A DNA stretch of 18,038 bases from Methylotenera sp. (GCA_027310735.1 DAIDAH010000023.1:1-18038), one strand, 5' to 3'; shown: positions 6,506 to 15,787, counted from the stretch's first letter. Translations and numbers: made by a program. Notes: a model not told the origin generated them from the letters alone.

Positions 6506-6739
6506 ATGTGGAAGCTAATTTTTCTAGGTCTGATCATTGGACTTGCTGTACATATTTTAAAACGTGTAATTAGCCCGCATGAAACAGACCACTCCAATAA
6601 AACGCCCCCAGACAACGCTAATCATGAAATTGAGAACATGGTGCAATGCACGACATGTGCTGTCCATTTACCTAGATCAGAAGCATTTTTAGTTGACGGT
6701 AAATTCTACTGCTGTCAGGCACACATTAAAAGAAAATGA
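6506..6739 (+). CDS. Small membrane protein with Cys/His metal-binding-like motif, PP0621 type
   Basis: 77 residues: an N-terminal membrane helix (about 3-18), a polar linker rich in Asn, His and Pro (23-43) and a C-terminal module with C48-x2-C51-x2-H54 then C69-C70-x2-H73. This pattern looks like a small zinc-binding (treble-clef or TRASH-like) knuckle. It matches the short proteins commonly annotated as PP0621 family that sit ahead of pilS in betaproteobacteria. Its stop overlaps the pilS start as ATGA, so it is translationally coupled to the kinase. The function is unknown. A metal or redox input to the PilS/PilR circuit is possible from context, but nothing in the sequence proves it. Confidence 0.8.
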   Translation: MWKLIFLGLIIGLAVHILKRVISPHETDHSNKTPPDNANHEIENMVQCTTCAVHLPRSEAFLVDGKFYCCQAHIKRK

Positions 6740-8418
6740 GCTTTTTAAACTTCAATTTAGACGTTACTAATGGAGACCTTGCTCAGAACATTACTGACGA
6801 CAGCAACTTTCCACTACAAGCTCGCGCCATCAGCGTCATCAATATTTTTCGATTCATTTTAAGTTTAACCTTTTTATTTTTTTACCTATACATTGATAAA
6901 GAAAGTTGGCTTGATGGTGAGAATATACCGCTATTCTTTAAACTGTCAGTTACTTACTCAATTTTCAGCATAACATTACTGACTCTAACCAAACTAAACA
7001 CACGCATACTGACACGTGCGCTGCCCCTGCAAGTAGTGATTGATATAATATTCATCACACTATTGATGCATGCTGCGGGCGGAATTCAAAGCGGTTTAGG
7101 CCTTTTACTCGTTATTACCATTGTCAGTGCTAGCCTCGTCAGCAATGGTCGCCTGGCTTTATTTTATGCAGCCGTAGCCAGCATAGGTTTGTTGCTTGAA
7201 CAAAGCTATCAAATCATCAAATGGGATGCCTCACTCTCAACCTATACACAAACTGCAATGCTGAGTCTAAGCTGCTTTGCGACAGCATGGCTGGCTTATA
7301 GTCTAGCTAAACGAATGCATCATAGCGAGGCATTAGCTGATGCCCGCGGCATAGACCTTGAGAATCTAGCGCAAGTCAATGCGCTTATTACCCAAGAGAT
7401 GCATGATGGTGTAATAGTAGTTGACCAACATTACAACATTCGCCACCATAATCTACAAGCTGAGTCATTGTTATTTCTAACAATGAGTAACTCTAGCAAC
7501 ACTGCGCACGACAACTCATTAAACAACAAAGCACCTGAAATCGCCCTTGCATTTAACCGCTGGCTTAATGGTGAAGACGCCCATTCAATCATCTCAATTG
7601 GTAATCGTGAATTAAAACTTAGATGCATGCCTATTAGCCAATCAGATAGCACACATATAGTGGAAAATAATCCAACGCATCGACCAGACCCATTCTTTGG
7701 TGCAGTAATTTTCATTCAAGACTTAAGTCAATTACAGTCTGCCGCACAGCAGGCAAAGTTGGCCGCCCTAGGCAGATTAACAGCCAATATTGCTCATGAA
7801 ATCCGCAACCCATTAAGTGCAATCAGCCATGCAAATCAGTTGCTGCAAGAAGAAGAAAACACCTCTCCCACCACCACACGTATATTACAAATCATTGCTG
7901 ACAACATTCAACGTATCGATCAGATCATAAAAGATGTACTAGAACTCAACAGACGTGACCGTACGCAACAAGAACCTATCAATCTCGGTCAGTTTTTAAG
8001 GGACTTCCATACGCAGTTCTGCGCTATTGAAAAAGTGCCCACATCACATTTCCTACTTACAGACTCAACACAAAAACAAACTATCAATTTTGACCAACGT
8101 CACCTAACGCAAATATTATGGAATCTATGCAAGAATGGCTGGCAACACAGCCAACAAAAAATTGGCAGTCTCTCACTACGTTGCATAGCGTTGGGAAAGT
8201 CTGGTATCAACATTGAAGTAAAAGATGATGGTGATGGTGTTTCTGAGCAAGATAGGCCTCGGCTATTCGAACCATTCTTTACGACTAAATCAACTGGCAA
8301 TGGTCTAGGTCTTTATATTTCACGGGAGCTTGCTGAAGCTAATGGTGCAAGCTTGCAATACGAAGCACAGACTGCAATAAATAGTGCTTTTGTAATCCAT
8401 CTTAAAAAGCCACTCTAA
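6736..8418 (+). CDS. pilS: Two-component sensor histidine kinase PilS
   Basis: A 560-residue inner-membrane kinase that senses pilin levels in pseudomonads and phosphorylates PilR to control type IV pilin expression. About six membrane segments lie in residues 34-192. A PAS-like region (about 213-325) starts VNALITQEMHDGVIVVD. The HisKA box contains NIAHEIRNPLSA with phospho-accepting H354. The ATPase shows an N box (WNLCKNGWQHS, from W462), a G1 box (DDGDG, 497-501), RLFEPFFTTKS and GNGLGLYIS. Catalytic residues are intact. The start codon overlaps the stop of the small upstream gene, and pilR follows after 17 bases, so the three genes form one operon. The assignment as PilS rather than another NtrB-like kinase rests on the multi-TM N-terminus and the adjacent PilR. 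Confidence 0.9.
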   Translation: MSFLNFNLDVTNGDLAQNITDDSNFPLQARAISVINIFRFILSLTFLFFYLYIDKESWLDGENIPLFFKLSVTYSIFSITLLTLTKLNTRILTRALPLQVVIDIIFITLLMHAAGGIQSGLGLLLVITIVSASLVSNGRLALFYAAVASIGLLLEQSYQIIKWDASLSTYTQTAMLSLSCFATAWLAYSLAKRMHHSEALADARGIDLENLAQVNALITQEMHDGVIVVDQHYNIRHHNLQAESLLFLTMSNSSNTAHDNSLNNKAPEIALAFNRWLNGEDAHSIISIGNRELKLRCMPISQSDSTHIVENNPTHRPDPFFGAVIFIQDLSQLQSAAQQAKLAALGRLTANIAHEIRNPLSAISHANQLLQEEENTSPTTTRILQIIADNIQRIDQIIKDVLELNRRDRTQQEPINLGQFLRDFHTQFCAIEKVPTSHFLLTDSTQKQTINFDQRHLTQILWNLCKNGWQHSQQKIGSLSLRCIALGKSGINIEVKDDGDGVSEQDRPRLFEPFFTTKSTGNGLGLYISRELAEANGASLQYEAQTAINSAFVIHLKKPL

Positions 8419-8435
8419 AAAAGGCATAATATTGC

Positions 8436-9851
8436 ATGATGAAACCAAGCTGCCTAATTGTCGACGATGAAACGGACATTCGTGAACTGCTAGTAATGAC
8501 ACTGGATCGCATGGGGATTGATGCTTACAGCGCTAGCGGAATAGATGAAGCCAAAAGCCTACTCAAGCAGCGTGCTTATGCACTTTGCCTCACCGACATG
8601 CAAATGCCTGATGGCACGGGTTTGGATCTGGTCAATTACATTAGTGAGCAACATTCAGGACTACCCGTTGCAGTCATCACAGCGCACGCAAGTGCTGAAA
8701 ATGCTGTATCTGCTTTAAAAGCAGGTGCTTTTGACTATCTCACAAAACCAATTTCATTAAAACAGCTACGCCCAGTCATTGAGTTTGCACTCAAACTCTC
8801 GAGCCAAACCAAAGTCAGCGATAGCGATACGCTAGACATGATTGGTGACTCCGAACCCATCCAATATGTTCGAGGTATGATTACCAAGCTAGCGCGCAGT
8901 CAAGCACCTGTCTACATTAGTGGTGAGTCTGGCAGCGGTAAAGAACTAGCCGCCAAGCTTATTCATAAAAATAGCTCACGTGGTGATGGCGCATTCATTG
9001 CAGTAAACTGTGGCGCGATCCCGGAAAACTTAATGGAAAGCGAGTTCTTTGGCTACAAAAAGGGTTCTTTTACTGGTGCCAATCAAGATAAAGAAGGCCT
9101 GTTTCAGGCAGCCAATGGCGGCACACTATTTTTAGATGAAGTGGCTGACTTACCTCTCGCTATGCAAGTAAAACTATTGCGCGCGATTCAAGAAAAGAAA
9201 GTGCGCATGGTAGGTGGGGCGACCGAAGAAACTGTTGATGTGCGGATTATTAGTGCGACCCATAAAAACTTAAGTAGCATGATGGATGCAGGTTCATTCA
9301 GGCAAGACCTATATTACCGACTCAACGTAATTCAGCTCAAAATGCCCGCTTTACGCGATCACCCCTCAGATATCCCTTTACTGGCAAACCTGTTAATGAC
9401 CAAGCTTTGCAACGGCCTAAAGATAGTAATACCTCAGATGGATGATGCGGCACAGGCATACATCTCTACATTACCTTTCCCTGGCAATGTCCGTGAACTG
9501 GAGAATATGCTGGAACGCGCCTTGGCCATGTGTGATGGCAAAATCATCACCTGTGAAGACTTACTGCATGAGGGCTCTTTAAACTCAAGCCAGCAACATC
9601 CAGACACAGCATCATTTATTGCCGATCCAGCGTCTGCTGTAAGCCTGCCAGACTATCTTGAGGATGTTGAAAAAAGAGCTATCATCACGGCATTAAGCAA
9701 AACCAATAACAATAAAACAGCCGCGGCAAAGTTGCTAGGGGTAAGCTTTCGCACCTTACGCTATAGACTTGCCAAACTAGGCTTGGGAAAAGAAGAAGAT
9801 ACTGATCTCGAGAACGATGAGGCTCTGAATGATGAACCACAGTCAAACTAG
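8436..9851 (+). CDS. pilR: Sigma-54 dependent response regulator PilR
   Basis: A 471-residue NtrC-family activator. The receiver domain (about 4-118) has acidic residues D10-D11, phospho-acceptor D54, T82 and K104. The AAA+ domain has Walker A GESGSGKE (163-170), the sigma-54 contact loop GSFTGA (210-215), Walker B GGTLFLDEV (228-236) and FRQDLYYRLNV. The C-terminal Fis-type helix-turn-helix lies at about 415-455 (KTAAAKLLGVSFRTLRYRLAKLGL). The loop reads GSFTGA rather than the common GAFTGA, which from memory is also the form in Pseudomonas PilR, so it supports the assignment. Two adjacent ATGs (8436, 8439) are possible; an AAAAGG lies about 11 bases upstream. The final residues after the HTH are an acidic tail. 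It should activate pilin transcription with sigma-54. pilA is not in the window. Confidence 0.92.
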   Translation: MMKPSCLIVDDETDIRELLVMTLDRMGIDAYSASGIDEAKSLLKQRAYALCLTDMQMPDGTGLDLVNYISEQHSGLPVAVITAHASAENAVSALKAGAFDYLTKPISLKQLRPVIEFALKLSSQTKVSDSDTLDMIGDSEPIQYVRGMITKLARSQAPVYISGESGSGKELAAKLIHKNSSRGDGAFIAVNCGAIPENLMESEFFGYKKGSFTGANQDKEGLFQAANGGTLFLDEVADLPLAMQVKLLRAIQEKKVRMVGGATEETVDVRIISATHKNLSSMMDAGSFRQDLYYRLNVIQLKMPALRDHPSDIPLLANLLMTKLCNGLKIVIPQMDDAAQAYISTLPFPGNVRELENMLERALAMCDGKIITCEDLLHEGSLNSSQQHPDTASFIADPASAVSLPDYLEDVEKRAIITALSKTNNNKTAAAKLLGVSFRTLRYRLAKLGLGKEEDTDLENDEALNDEPQSN

Positions 9852-9863
9852 ATTTAGCACGAT

Positions 9864-10865
9864 CTATTTAAACACCAACACCAAATAAGTCACATACATC
9901 GCACCATTTACCAGCAAATGCCACACTTTAATGCCGCCTTTTGCCATCAAATAGCGTAGCCAGCTCGCCGCTATCAATGTCATTGCCACGCCTAAAGCCA
10001 CCTCGGTACGTGGCTCCCATGGAGTGAGCATGATACCGATTGCTGGCAACAAGGTACCTTGAAACACCATCGCGCCAGTGATGTTACCAAACGCCAAGGT
10101 ATCCTTACCTTTACGTATCCATAAGATACTATTCACTTTTTCCGGCAACTCAGTAGCGATAGGAATAATCAGCAAAGAAAGCAACAGTGCTGATATACCT
10201 ATGATTTGTGCGGCAGCCTCAACGCCATTAATGAACCCTTTCGCCCCTGCAATCAACAAACCAACACCCAGCACAAGCTGAACCAAAATCACAATCATAT
10301 TGTTAGGCAAACCGATTTTGCATAGGAACATGTCGCCACCCGCTTCAGTGGCGTGACCATCTGCCACTAACGCTTTTGAGGCATTAATCGTCATCATCAC
10401 GTAAATGAAATAGATCATTACCATAACGGCCCCCATACCATAGCGCACAACAGCTAATGTGTGTGGCACAAACATCGCAAGAGCGGCGAAGCTAAATGCA
10501 ATAATGAAAAAGTTAAGGTCTCGCGTCAAACCTGTACGCTCCGGCCTTAACTGTCCTTGTATACCGCGACGTTTCCACACAGAGATTGCCATAAGGGAAA
10601 TAGATAATGTGGCCAGCATCAAAGGTGCGCCGAGTATTGAACCCACGCCTATTTCTTCGTTGGTCGCCACATTCTGAGTGCCTGCTAGTAACGCAAGTAA
10701 CGGCACCATAGTTTCAGGCAAAGCGGTCCCTACGGCAGCAAAAATAGACCCCGTAACGCCTTCAGAAATACCTAGCTTCTCACCTAAGTGTTCTAACGCA
10801 TTCGTAAACACTTCGGCTGCGATTAAAATCACGATTAACATGAGAAACAGTTGAAAAAATACCAT
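9864..10865 (-). CDS. CaCA-superfamily (sodium/calcium exchanger-like) membrane antiporter, divergent
   Basis: A 333-residue polytopic protein with two homologous halves. The alpha-1 repeat has GTALPE (46-51, E51) followed by IGVGSILGAP (72-81). The alpha-2 repeat has ATELPE (237-242, E242) followed by GNITGAMVFQG. These are the ion-binding repeats of the Ca2+/cation antiporter superfamily, and the two key glutamates are present. The usual GSN after each repeat is GAP and GAM here, so the ion preference may differ from classic Na+/Ca2+ exchangers. Around ten membrane segments can be seen. A soluble loop with charged residues (about 98-116) separates early segments. AAGGA lies 9 bases before the ATG. 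It converges on pilR with a 12-base gap and is divergent from ampD. Substrate unknown. Confidence 0.85.
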   Translation of the reverse strand: MVFFQLFLMLIVILIAAEVFTNALEHLGEKLGISEGVTGSIFAAVGTALPETMVPLLALLAGTQNVATNEEIGVGSILGAPLMLATLSISLMAISVWKRRGIQGQLRPERTGLTRDLNFFIIAFSFAALAMFVPHTLAVVRYGMGAVMVMIYFIYVMMTINASKALVADGHATEAGGDMFLCKIGLPNNMIVILVQLVLGVGLLIAGAKGFINGVEAAAQIIGISALLLSLLIIPIATELPEKVNSILWIRKGKDTLAFGNITGAMVFQGTLLPAIGIMLTPWEPRTEVALGVAMTLIAASWLRYLMAKGGIKVWHLLVNGAMYVTYLVLVFK

Positions 10866-10920
10866 GTAGACGCATCCTTAATTCATTTAAGTAACCAACG
10901 CTTAGATTTTATCGGATTAC

Positions 10921-10948
10921 TTGCATTTTCCCGTGATTTTTATGTAAT
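10921..10948 (+). promoter_or_regulatory. Weak candidate promoter for ampD and the efflux genes
   Basis: TTGCAT (10921-10926) and TGTAAT (10943-10948) are 16 bases apart, and the predicted start is about 27 bases before the ampD ATG. The -35 match is poor. A second AT-rich TAAAAT at 10968-10973 is too close to the ATG to be useful unless the mRNA is nearly leaderless. Confidence 0.3.
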
Positions 10949-10981
10949 TTTTAACGTGAATTTCGCATAAAATTAGAGTCT

Positions 10982-11548
10982 ATGAACTCTTACACAATCG
11001 ACGAAGCTGGTTATGCAATTAACGCGCGGTTAATTACCTCGCCGAACTTTGATGCTAGACCAGATCATGAAATATGCCTAATTGTTATTCATAATATTAG
11101 TCTGCCTCCAAGCCAGTATGGCGGCAATGGCATTATTGAGTTATTTACCAACCAGCTAAATCCTGCCGAACACCCCTATTATGCTGAGATTTACACACGC
11201 AAAGTCTCTTCCCACTTTCTGATTAGACGTAATGGAGAACTCATACAATTTGTATCGTGCCTGAATCGTGCATGGCACGCCGGCGTATCAAACTGGCAAG
11301 ACCGCGAGCGCTGTAACGACTTTTCAGTGGGAATAGAGCTTGAAGGATCAGACTTTGATGCATTTGAGCCAACTCAATACCAAACACTAAAAACATTAAT
11401 CACGAACCTATGCAGCAAATACCCAATACAAGCTATAGTAGGGCACTCTGACATTGCACCTGTTCGCAAAACTGACCCTGGGCCTTATTTCGACTGGCAA
11501 AGAATATCCACTCAAATAAACAGTCTTCCAAGCACGAATAAAACTTAA
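10982..11548 (+). CDS. ampD: 1,6-anhydro-N-acetylmuramyl-L-alanine amidase AmpD
   Basis: A 188-residue cytosolic zinc amidase that cleaves the stem peptide from anhydromuropeptides during peptidoglycan recycling; in some bacteria its loss raises beta-lactamase expression. Zinc ligands H37, H155 and D165 and catalytic residues E119 and K163 are in place. They sit in the blocks VIHNISLPPSQYGG, GIELEGSDF and VGHSDIAPVRKTDPGPYFDW, which match the enterobacterial enzyme closely. RAWHAGVS is also conserved. There is no signal peptide, consistent with AmpD and not with secreted AmiD-type amidases. The RND adaptor gene begins 18 bases downstream on the same strand, so the genes may be cotranscribed, although a functional link is not evident. 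The ribosome site is weak. Confidence 0.94.
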   Translation: MNSYTIDEAGYAINARLITSPNFDARPDHEICLIVIHNISLPPSQYGGNGIIELFTNQLNPAEHPYYAEIYTRKVSSHFLIRRNGELIQFVSCLNRAWHAGVSNWQDRERCNDFSVGIELEGSDFDAFEPTQYQTLKTLITNLCSKYPIQAIVGHSDIAPVRKTDPGPYFDWQRISTQINSLPSTNKT

Positions 11549-11566
11549 TCTACATACTTAAAATCC

Positions 11567-12715
11567 ATGCAAAAATTCGTCCAACTTGTCATTTTGTCAT
11601 TATCAATTTTGCTTATATCCTGCAATGCCCAAGAGCCATCCGAAGATAAAAAAGCACCTAAAGCAACACTAGTGACCGTAACAACAGTCAAAAATAAATT
11701 AATGGAAGTCACCGAAAAAACCGTAGGTTCACTAGAAGGCCTAATCGACCCAACAATTGCAGCTGAGGTTGCTGCAAGAGTAATTAAAGTGCATGTAACG
11801 CCAGGCCAAACAGTTAAAAAGGGTCAACTGATTGCCACATTGGACGCAACAGATTTTGCTATGCAGCGAAATGAAGCACAGGCAGAAGTTGCGCAGATTC
11901 AAGCCCAGCTGGACAATCAAACTAAAACGGTAGCGCGTAATCAGGCACTGGTATACAAAAAATTTATCTCACAGAATGCTGTAGACACCGATGCCGCCCA
12001 ACAAAACGTACTTAAAGAACAACTGGAAGGCGCAAAAGCGCGTGTGAGCAACATCGATCATAGCAGCAGCAAAACCAAAATATACGCGCCAACAAATGGT
12101 GTTGTTGAGAAAAAAATCGTTGATACTGGTGAGTTTGTACGCATAGGCGACCCTATCGTACAAATCATCTCTAAACAGCGATTACGTGCACATTTGCCTT
12201 TTCCTGAACAAATTGGCGCACTACTCAAGCCAGGCTTAAAAGTACGCTTAAATACGCCTATCAATGCTAAAACAGTTGAAACCGTCATTCATGAATTGAA
12301 ACCAATGATTACCGAGGGCAACCGTAGCATTGACGTGATTGCTGATGTGGTAAATGAACCGGGCTGGCAGCCTGGTGCCAGCGTTACAGGCACCGTTATT
12401 TTAGGTGCTGAGCCTGCCGCGATGATGGTCCCTGAGCAAAGCGTTATCTTGCGTCCTGCAGGTGATGTTGTCTATATTGTCCGCAACAATACTGCTTACC
12501 AAGCGATTGTAAAAACAGGTTTACGTCAGGATGGCATGGTTGAACTACTAGCAGGTGTAAAGGCTAATGACACGGTAGTGGTTGATGGCGCTGGATTCTT
12601 AACTGACAATACACCAGTGAAAGTAGCGACTGATACGACAAAATCTTCTACGAACAAATCAAGCATCAATCACTCAAATATCAAAAAAAATAGCACGACA
12701 GCAATCAAGTCATGA
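11567..12715 (+). CDS. RND efflux periplasmic adaptor lipoprotein (membrane fusion protein)
   Basis: A 382-residue HlyD/AcrA-type adaptor linking an inner-membrane RND pump to an outer-membrane channel. The N-terminus MQKFVQLVILSLSILLISC carries a lipobox (LISC, Cys19), so the protein is a lipoprotein. The biotinyl-lipoyl half-motif is AARVIKVHVTPGQTVKKGQLIATLD (about 70-94). A helical hairpin follows (about 95-165) and then the second half-motif (IYAPTNGVVEKKIVDTGEFVRIGDPIVQI). A beta-barrel and membrane-proximal domain end the fold. The last 30 or so residues are a Ser/Thr/Asn/Lys-rich tail without known function. The stop overlaps the permease start as ATGA, so adaptor and pump are translationally coupled. 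The substrate cannot be told from sequence. Confidence 0.9.
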   Translation: MQKFVQLVILSLSILLISCNAQEPSEDKKAPKATLVTVTTVKNKLMEVTEKTVGSLEGLIDPTIAAEVAARVIKVHVTPGQTVKKGQLIATLDATDFAMQRNEAQAEVAQIQAQLDNQTKTVARNQALVYKKFISQNAVDTDAAQQNVLKEQLEGAKARVSNIDHSSSKTKIYAPTNGVVEKKIVDTGEFVRIGDPIVQIISKQRLRAHLPFPEQIGALLKPGLKVRLNTPINAKTVETVIHELKPMITEGNRSIDVIADVVNEPGWQPGASVTGTVILGAEPAAMMVPEQSVILRPAGDVVYIVRNNTAYQAIVKTGLRQDGMVELLAGVKANDTVVVDGAGFLTDNTPVKVATDTTKSSTNKSSINHSNIKKNSTTAIKS

Positions 12716-15700
12716 ATTTGCCAGAACTCTCTATTAAACGCCATGTTCTGGCCTGGATGCTTTCGGGCGTCATCGTCTTGTTCGGCATAATTTCATACCA
12801 GCGTATTGGTATCGATCGTATCCCGTCTATTGATTTTCCGGTTATTTTAGTGACGACCACTTTGCGTGGTGCAAACCCAGATGTTGTCGATGCCAGCGTC
12901 ACCGGTATCATTGAAGCCGCTATTAATACCACGTCAGGCATTGAGCACATCCAATCATCCTCATCACCCGGCGTTTCAAGCATTAGTATCACTTTCGCAC
13001 TAGATAAAAATATCGACGTGGCTTACAACGAAGTGCAGGCCAAGGTAAGCCAGATATTACGACGCTTACCTAATGACACAGATCCGCCTACAGTGCAAAA
13101 AGTTGACACTAACGCGCAAGCTGTTATCTGGCTAGCATTAAGTGGCGACCGCACTATCCAGCAACTTAATTTATATGCCAATAACGTACTTAAGAAAAAA
13201 TTTGAAACCATCAGTGGCGTAGGCGAAGTCACGCTTGGCGGGCGCCGTGACCGTGTCATCCGCGTCAGCATTTCACCCGAGCGCATGGCGGCCTACAAAC
13301 TCACAGCGAGTGATTTAATTAGCGCATTTAACCGCGAACATGTGCAACTACCCGGCGGCTTTTTAGTCAGCAGCCAAACCGAGCAGTTACTAAAACTCGA
13401 CCTTGAATTTCATAACATTAAAGACTTGGCCGAACTAGTCGTGCTCACTAAAGCTGGTGTGCCGATTCGCTTAAAAGATGTGGCTACCGTTGAAGACAGC
13501 ATTACAGATAATCGACAATTAGCCCGCTATAACGGCAAACCTACTGTAGGCTTAGGGATAGTGAAAGTCGCCAATGCCAACACGGTGGCGATTATTAACG
13601 AGGTAGAGCGCAGGCTTGATAATGACATCCGCCCTAACTTACCACCTGGATTGAATCTTGAGATTTCCACCAACGACTCTATTTTCATCAATCAACTAGT
13701 TGCCTCGCTAAAAGAACATCTTATTGAAGGTACTTTATTAGCAGCGCTGATTGTATTTATTTTTCTACGCTCCATCCGCTCCACTTTAATTATTGCCACA
13801 GCAATCCCAGTTTCATTATTAGCGGCAATTGCGGTCATGTACTTTTCCGGCTTTACCTTCAACTCCATGACCCTGCTAGCACTACTATTGTTAATCGGCG
13901 TGGTGGTGGATGATGCGATTGTGGTGTTAGAGAACATTTACCGACACCGCCAAACCATAGACCCTAACCCCATGAGCGCCGCACTTAATGGCTCACGCGA
14001 AGTCACCTTTGCTGTGATTGCAGCCTCATTATCCTTGGTATGTATTTTCGCACCAGTTATTTTTATGGATGGCATTATAGGCAAGTTTTTTAAATCGTTC
14101 GGCGTTGTGGTCACATTTGGAGTACTGGCGTCTTTATTCGTTTCACTGACGCTAACGCCGATGTTGTGCTCGCGTTTTTTGACCGTCAGCCATAATGAAA
14201 ATACGTTTTACCAGAAAATTGGCAACGTTCTGACGCTATTGGATAACGCCTATAAAAAGCTACTAAATTTCACCCTCAGCCATCGTGGACTTGTACTGTT
14301 AATCACACTCGTTTTCGTGGTGTTAATGGGTGGCTATGCATTCAAACACGTCGAAAAAGACTTTGTACCCGAATCTGATGAAGGCAGCTTTAGAGTGAAT
14401 GTCAAAACGCCGCTAGGTTCCAGTCTTGCATATAGCGACTCTCGTCTCAAACTGGTTGAAGCAGCAATCGCAAGCCATAAAAATGAAGTGGAGAGTTACT
14501 TTGCCACAATGGGCTCTGGCACTCGCGGCCAAGTCAACCAAGGAAGTGTCAATGTACGCTTGAAACCTAAATCTGAACGCACTAAAAGTCAGCAAACCTT
14601 GATTAAAGAACTTAAAAAAGAGTTTAACAACATTCCAGGTGTACTAGCCATGCCATCGCCAGCCTCAATCGCTAGAGGACAGCGCTCGGAAAAGCTACAA
14701 TTCAATCTAACAGGCGCTAATTTACAAGAGATAGCCCGCATATCCAAACTCATGCAGCAAACACTAAGCAGCAATCCTGAGATGGGTAAAGTTGATCTTG
14801 ATGTGCAACTGGATTTACCTCAGCTAACCATGCAGATTGACCGTGCCCGAGCAGCAACGTTAGGCTTAAATGCCAACGACATTGCAACAGCTGTCAGTCT
14901 GTATGCCGGTGGTATCAATGTTGCAAAATATAACGATACGAATGGCGATGGTCAACGTTATGATATTCGCCTGAAAACTGATGATGACGAACTCGAAAAT
15001 GTCGCCGATTTAAATAAAATTTATTTACGGAGCAGCACTGGAGAATTAGTGCGTCTCGATGCAGTGGCAAGTTTTAAGCACGAGCTAGGCGCCGCAGTCA
15101 TTGGTCGGTATGACTTACAATATGCCGCCAATTTCTACGCTAATCCAAACATGCCACTGGGCGACGCCGTCAATTTTGTGCAAACGACTGCCAGCCAACT
15201 GGTACCGCCTGATTACACACTCAAGCTCACTGGACAAGCTGAAGAATTTGGCAAAACCTTAAGTAATATCAAATTCGTATTTCTGCTTGCCTTTGTACTG
15301 TTATACATGGTGCTGGCTAGCCAGTTCAATTCATTCATCCAGCCATTCATCATCATGCTGGCGCAACCTCTAGCGATTATCGGCGGGCTTATTGCACTGC
15401 TAATTTCTGGTGACACGCTCAATATATACTCCATGATCGGCTTGGTATTGCTGATAGGCCTAGTCGCCAAGAACTCAATTCTACTGGTAGATTTGACCAA
15501 CCAATTACGTGAAAAAGGTGCAAGCATCAACGAAGCTTTGCAGGAAGCTTGCCCTATCCGGCTACGCCCTGTAGTTATGACCTCACTCACTATTATCCTA
15601 GCGCTACTACCTGCTGCACTGGGATTAGGTGCAGGCAGTGAAACCAACAAGCCACTCTCAGTGGCTATTATTGGCGGTATGATTTCATCAACGTTGCTAA

Positions 15701-15774
15701 CGCTTGTGGTCGTACCAGCAGCATACTCATTAGTAATGAGCGGGCTTTACAGATTTAAATCCACCAAACTTTAA
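12712..15774 (+). CDS. RND efflux transporter permease, HAE1-like
   Basis: A 1020-residue proton-driven pump with the RND layout: twelve membrane segments and two large periplasmic loops. The proton-relay residues are visible: D400-D401 in TM4 (IGVVVDDAIVVLENIYRHR) and K920 in TM10 (LIGLVAKNSILLVDL), equivalent to AcrB D407, D408 and K940. Other family hallmarks are the start IKRHVLAWMLSGVIVLFG, PSIDFPVILVTT, ISGVGEVTLGG, the end-of-loop FVPESDEGSF, and MTSLTIILALLPAALGLGAG near the C-terminus. Length is typical for the smaller HAE1/MdtB-like group. It overlaps the adaptor gene by four bases. No outer-membrane factor gene follows; the next gene is convergent, 13 bases away. Cargo is unknown, with drugs, lipids or metabolites all possible. 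Confidence 0.93.
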   Translation: MNLPELSIKRHVLAWMLSGVIVLFGIISYQRIGIDRIPSIDFPVILVTTTLRGANPDVVDASVTGIIEAAINTTSGIEHIQSSSSPGVSSISITFALDKNIDVAYNEVQAKVSQILRRLPNDTDPPTVQKVDTNAQAVIWLALSGDRTIQQLNLYANNVLKKKFETISGVGEVTLGGRRDRVIRVSISPERMAAYKLTASDLISAFNREHVQLPGGFLVSSQTEQLLKLDLEFHNIKDLAELVVLTKAGVPIRLKDVATVEDSITDNRQLARYNGKPTVGLGIVKVANANTVAIINEVERRLDNDIRPNLPPGLNLEISTNDSIFINQLVASLKEHLIEGTLLAALIVFIFLRSIRSTLIIATAIPVSLLAAIAVMYFSGFTFNSMTLLALLLLIGVVVDDAIVVLENIYRHRQTIDPNPMSAALNGSREVTFAVIAASLSLVCIFAPVIFMDGIIGKFFKSFGVVVTFGVLASLFVSLTLTPMLCSRFLTVSHNENTFYQKIGNVLTLLDNAYKKLLNFTLSHRGLVLLITLVFVVLMGGYAFKHVEKDFVPESDEGSFRVNVKTPLGSSLAYSDSRLKLVEAAIASHKNEVESYFATMGSGTRGQVNQGSVNVRLKPKSERTKSQQTLIKELKKEFNNIPGVLAMPSPASIARGQRSEKLQFNLTGANLQEIARISKLMQQTLSSNPEMGKVDLDVQLDLPQLTMQIDRARAATLGLNANDIATAVSLYAGGINVAKYNDTNGDGQRYDIRLKTDDDELENVADLNKIYLRSSTGELVRLDAVASFKHELGAAVIGRYDLQYAANFYANPNMPLGDAVNFVQTTASQLVPPDYTLKLTGQAEEFGKTLSNIKFVFLLAFVLLYMVLASQFNSFIQPFIIMLAQPLAIIGGLIALLISGDTLNIYSMIGLVLLIGLVAKNSILLVDLTNQLREKGASINEALQEACPIRLRPVVMTSLTIILALLPAALGLGAGSETNKPLSVAIIGGMISSTLLTLVVVPAAYSLVMSGLYRFKSTKL

Positions 15775-15787
15775 AACCTAACCCTGC

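Noticed and set aside
9063..9080. GSFTGA instead of GAFTGA in the sigma-54 activator as a loss-of-function change
   Set aside because: The same serine occurs in Pseudomonas PilR as I recall it, so it supports the PilR assignment and is not a defect.
9849..9866. TAGAT / ATCTA stem between pilR and the antiporter as a bidirectional terminator
   Set aside because: Only five AT-rich pairs with an 8-base loop and no real T-run; it would not be stable enough.
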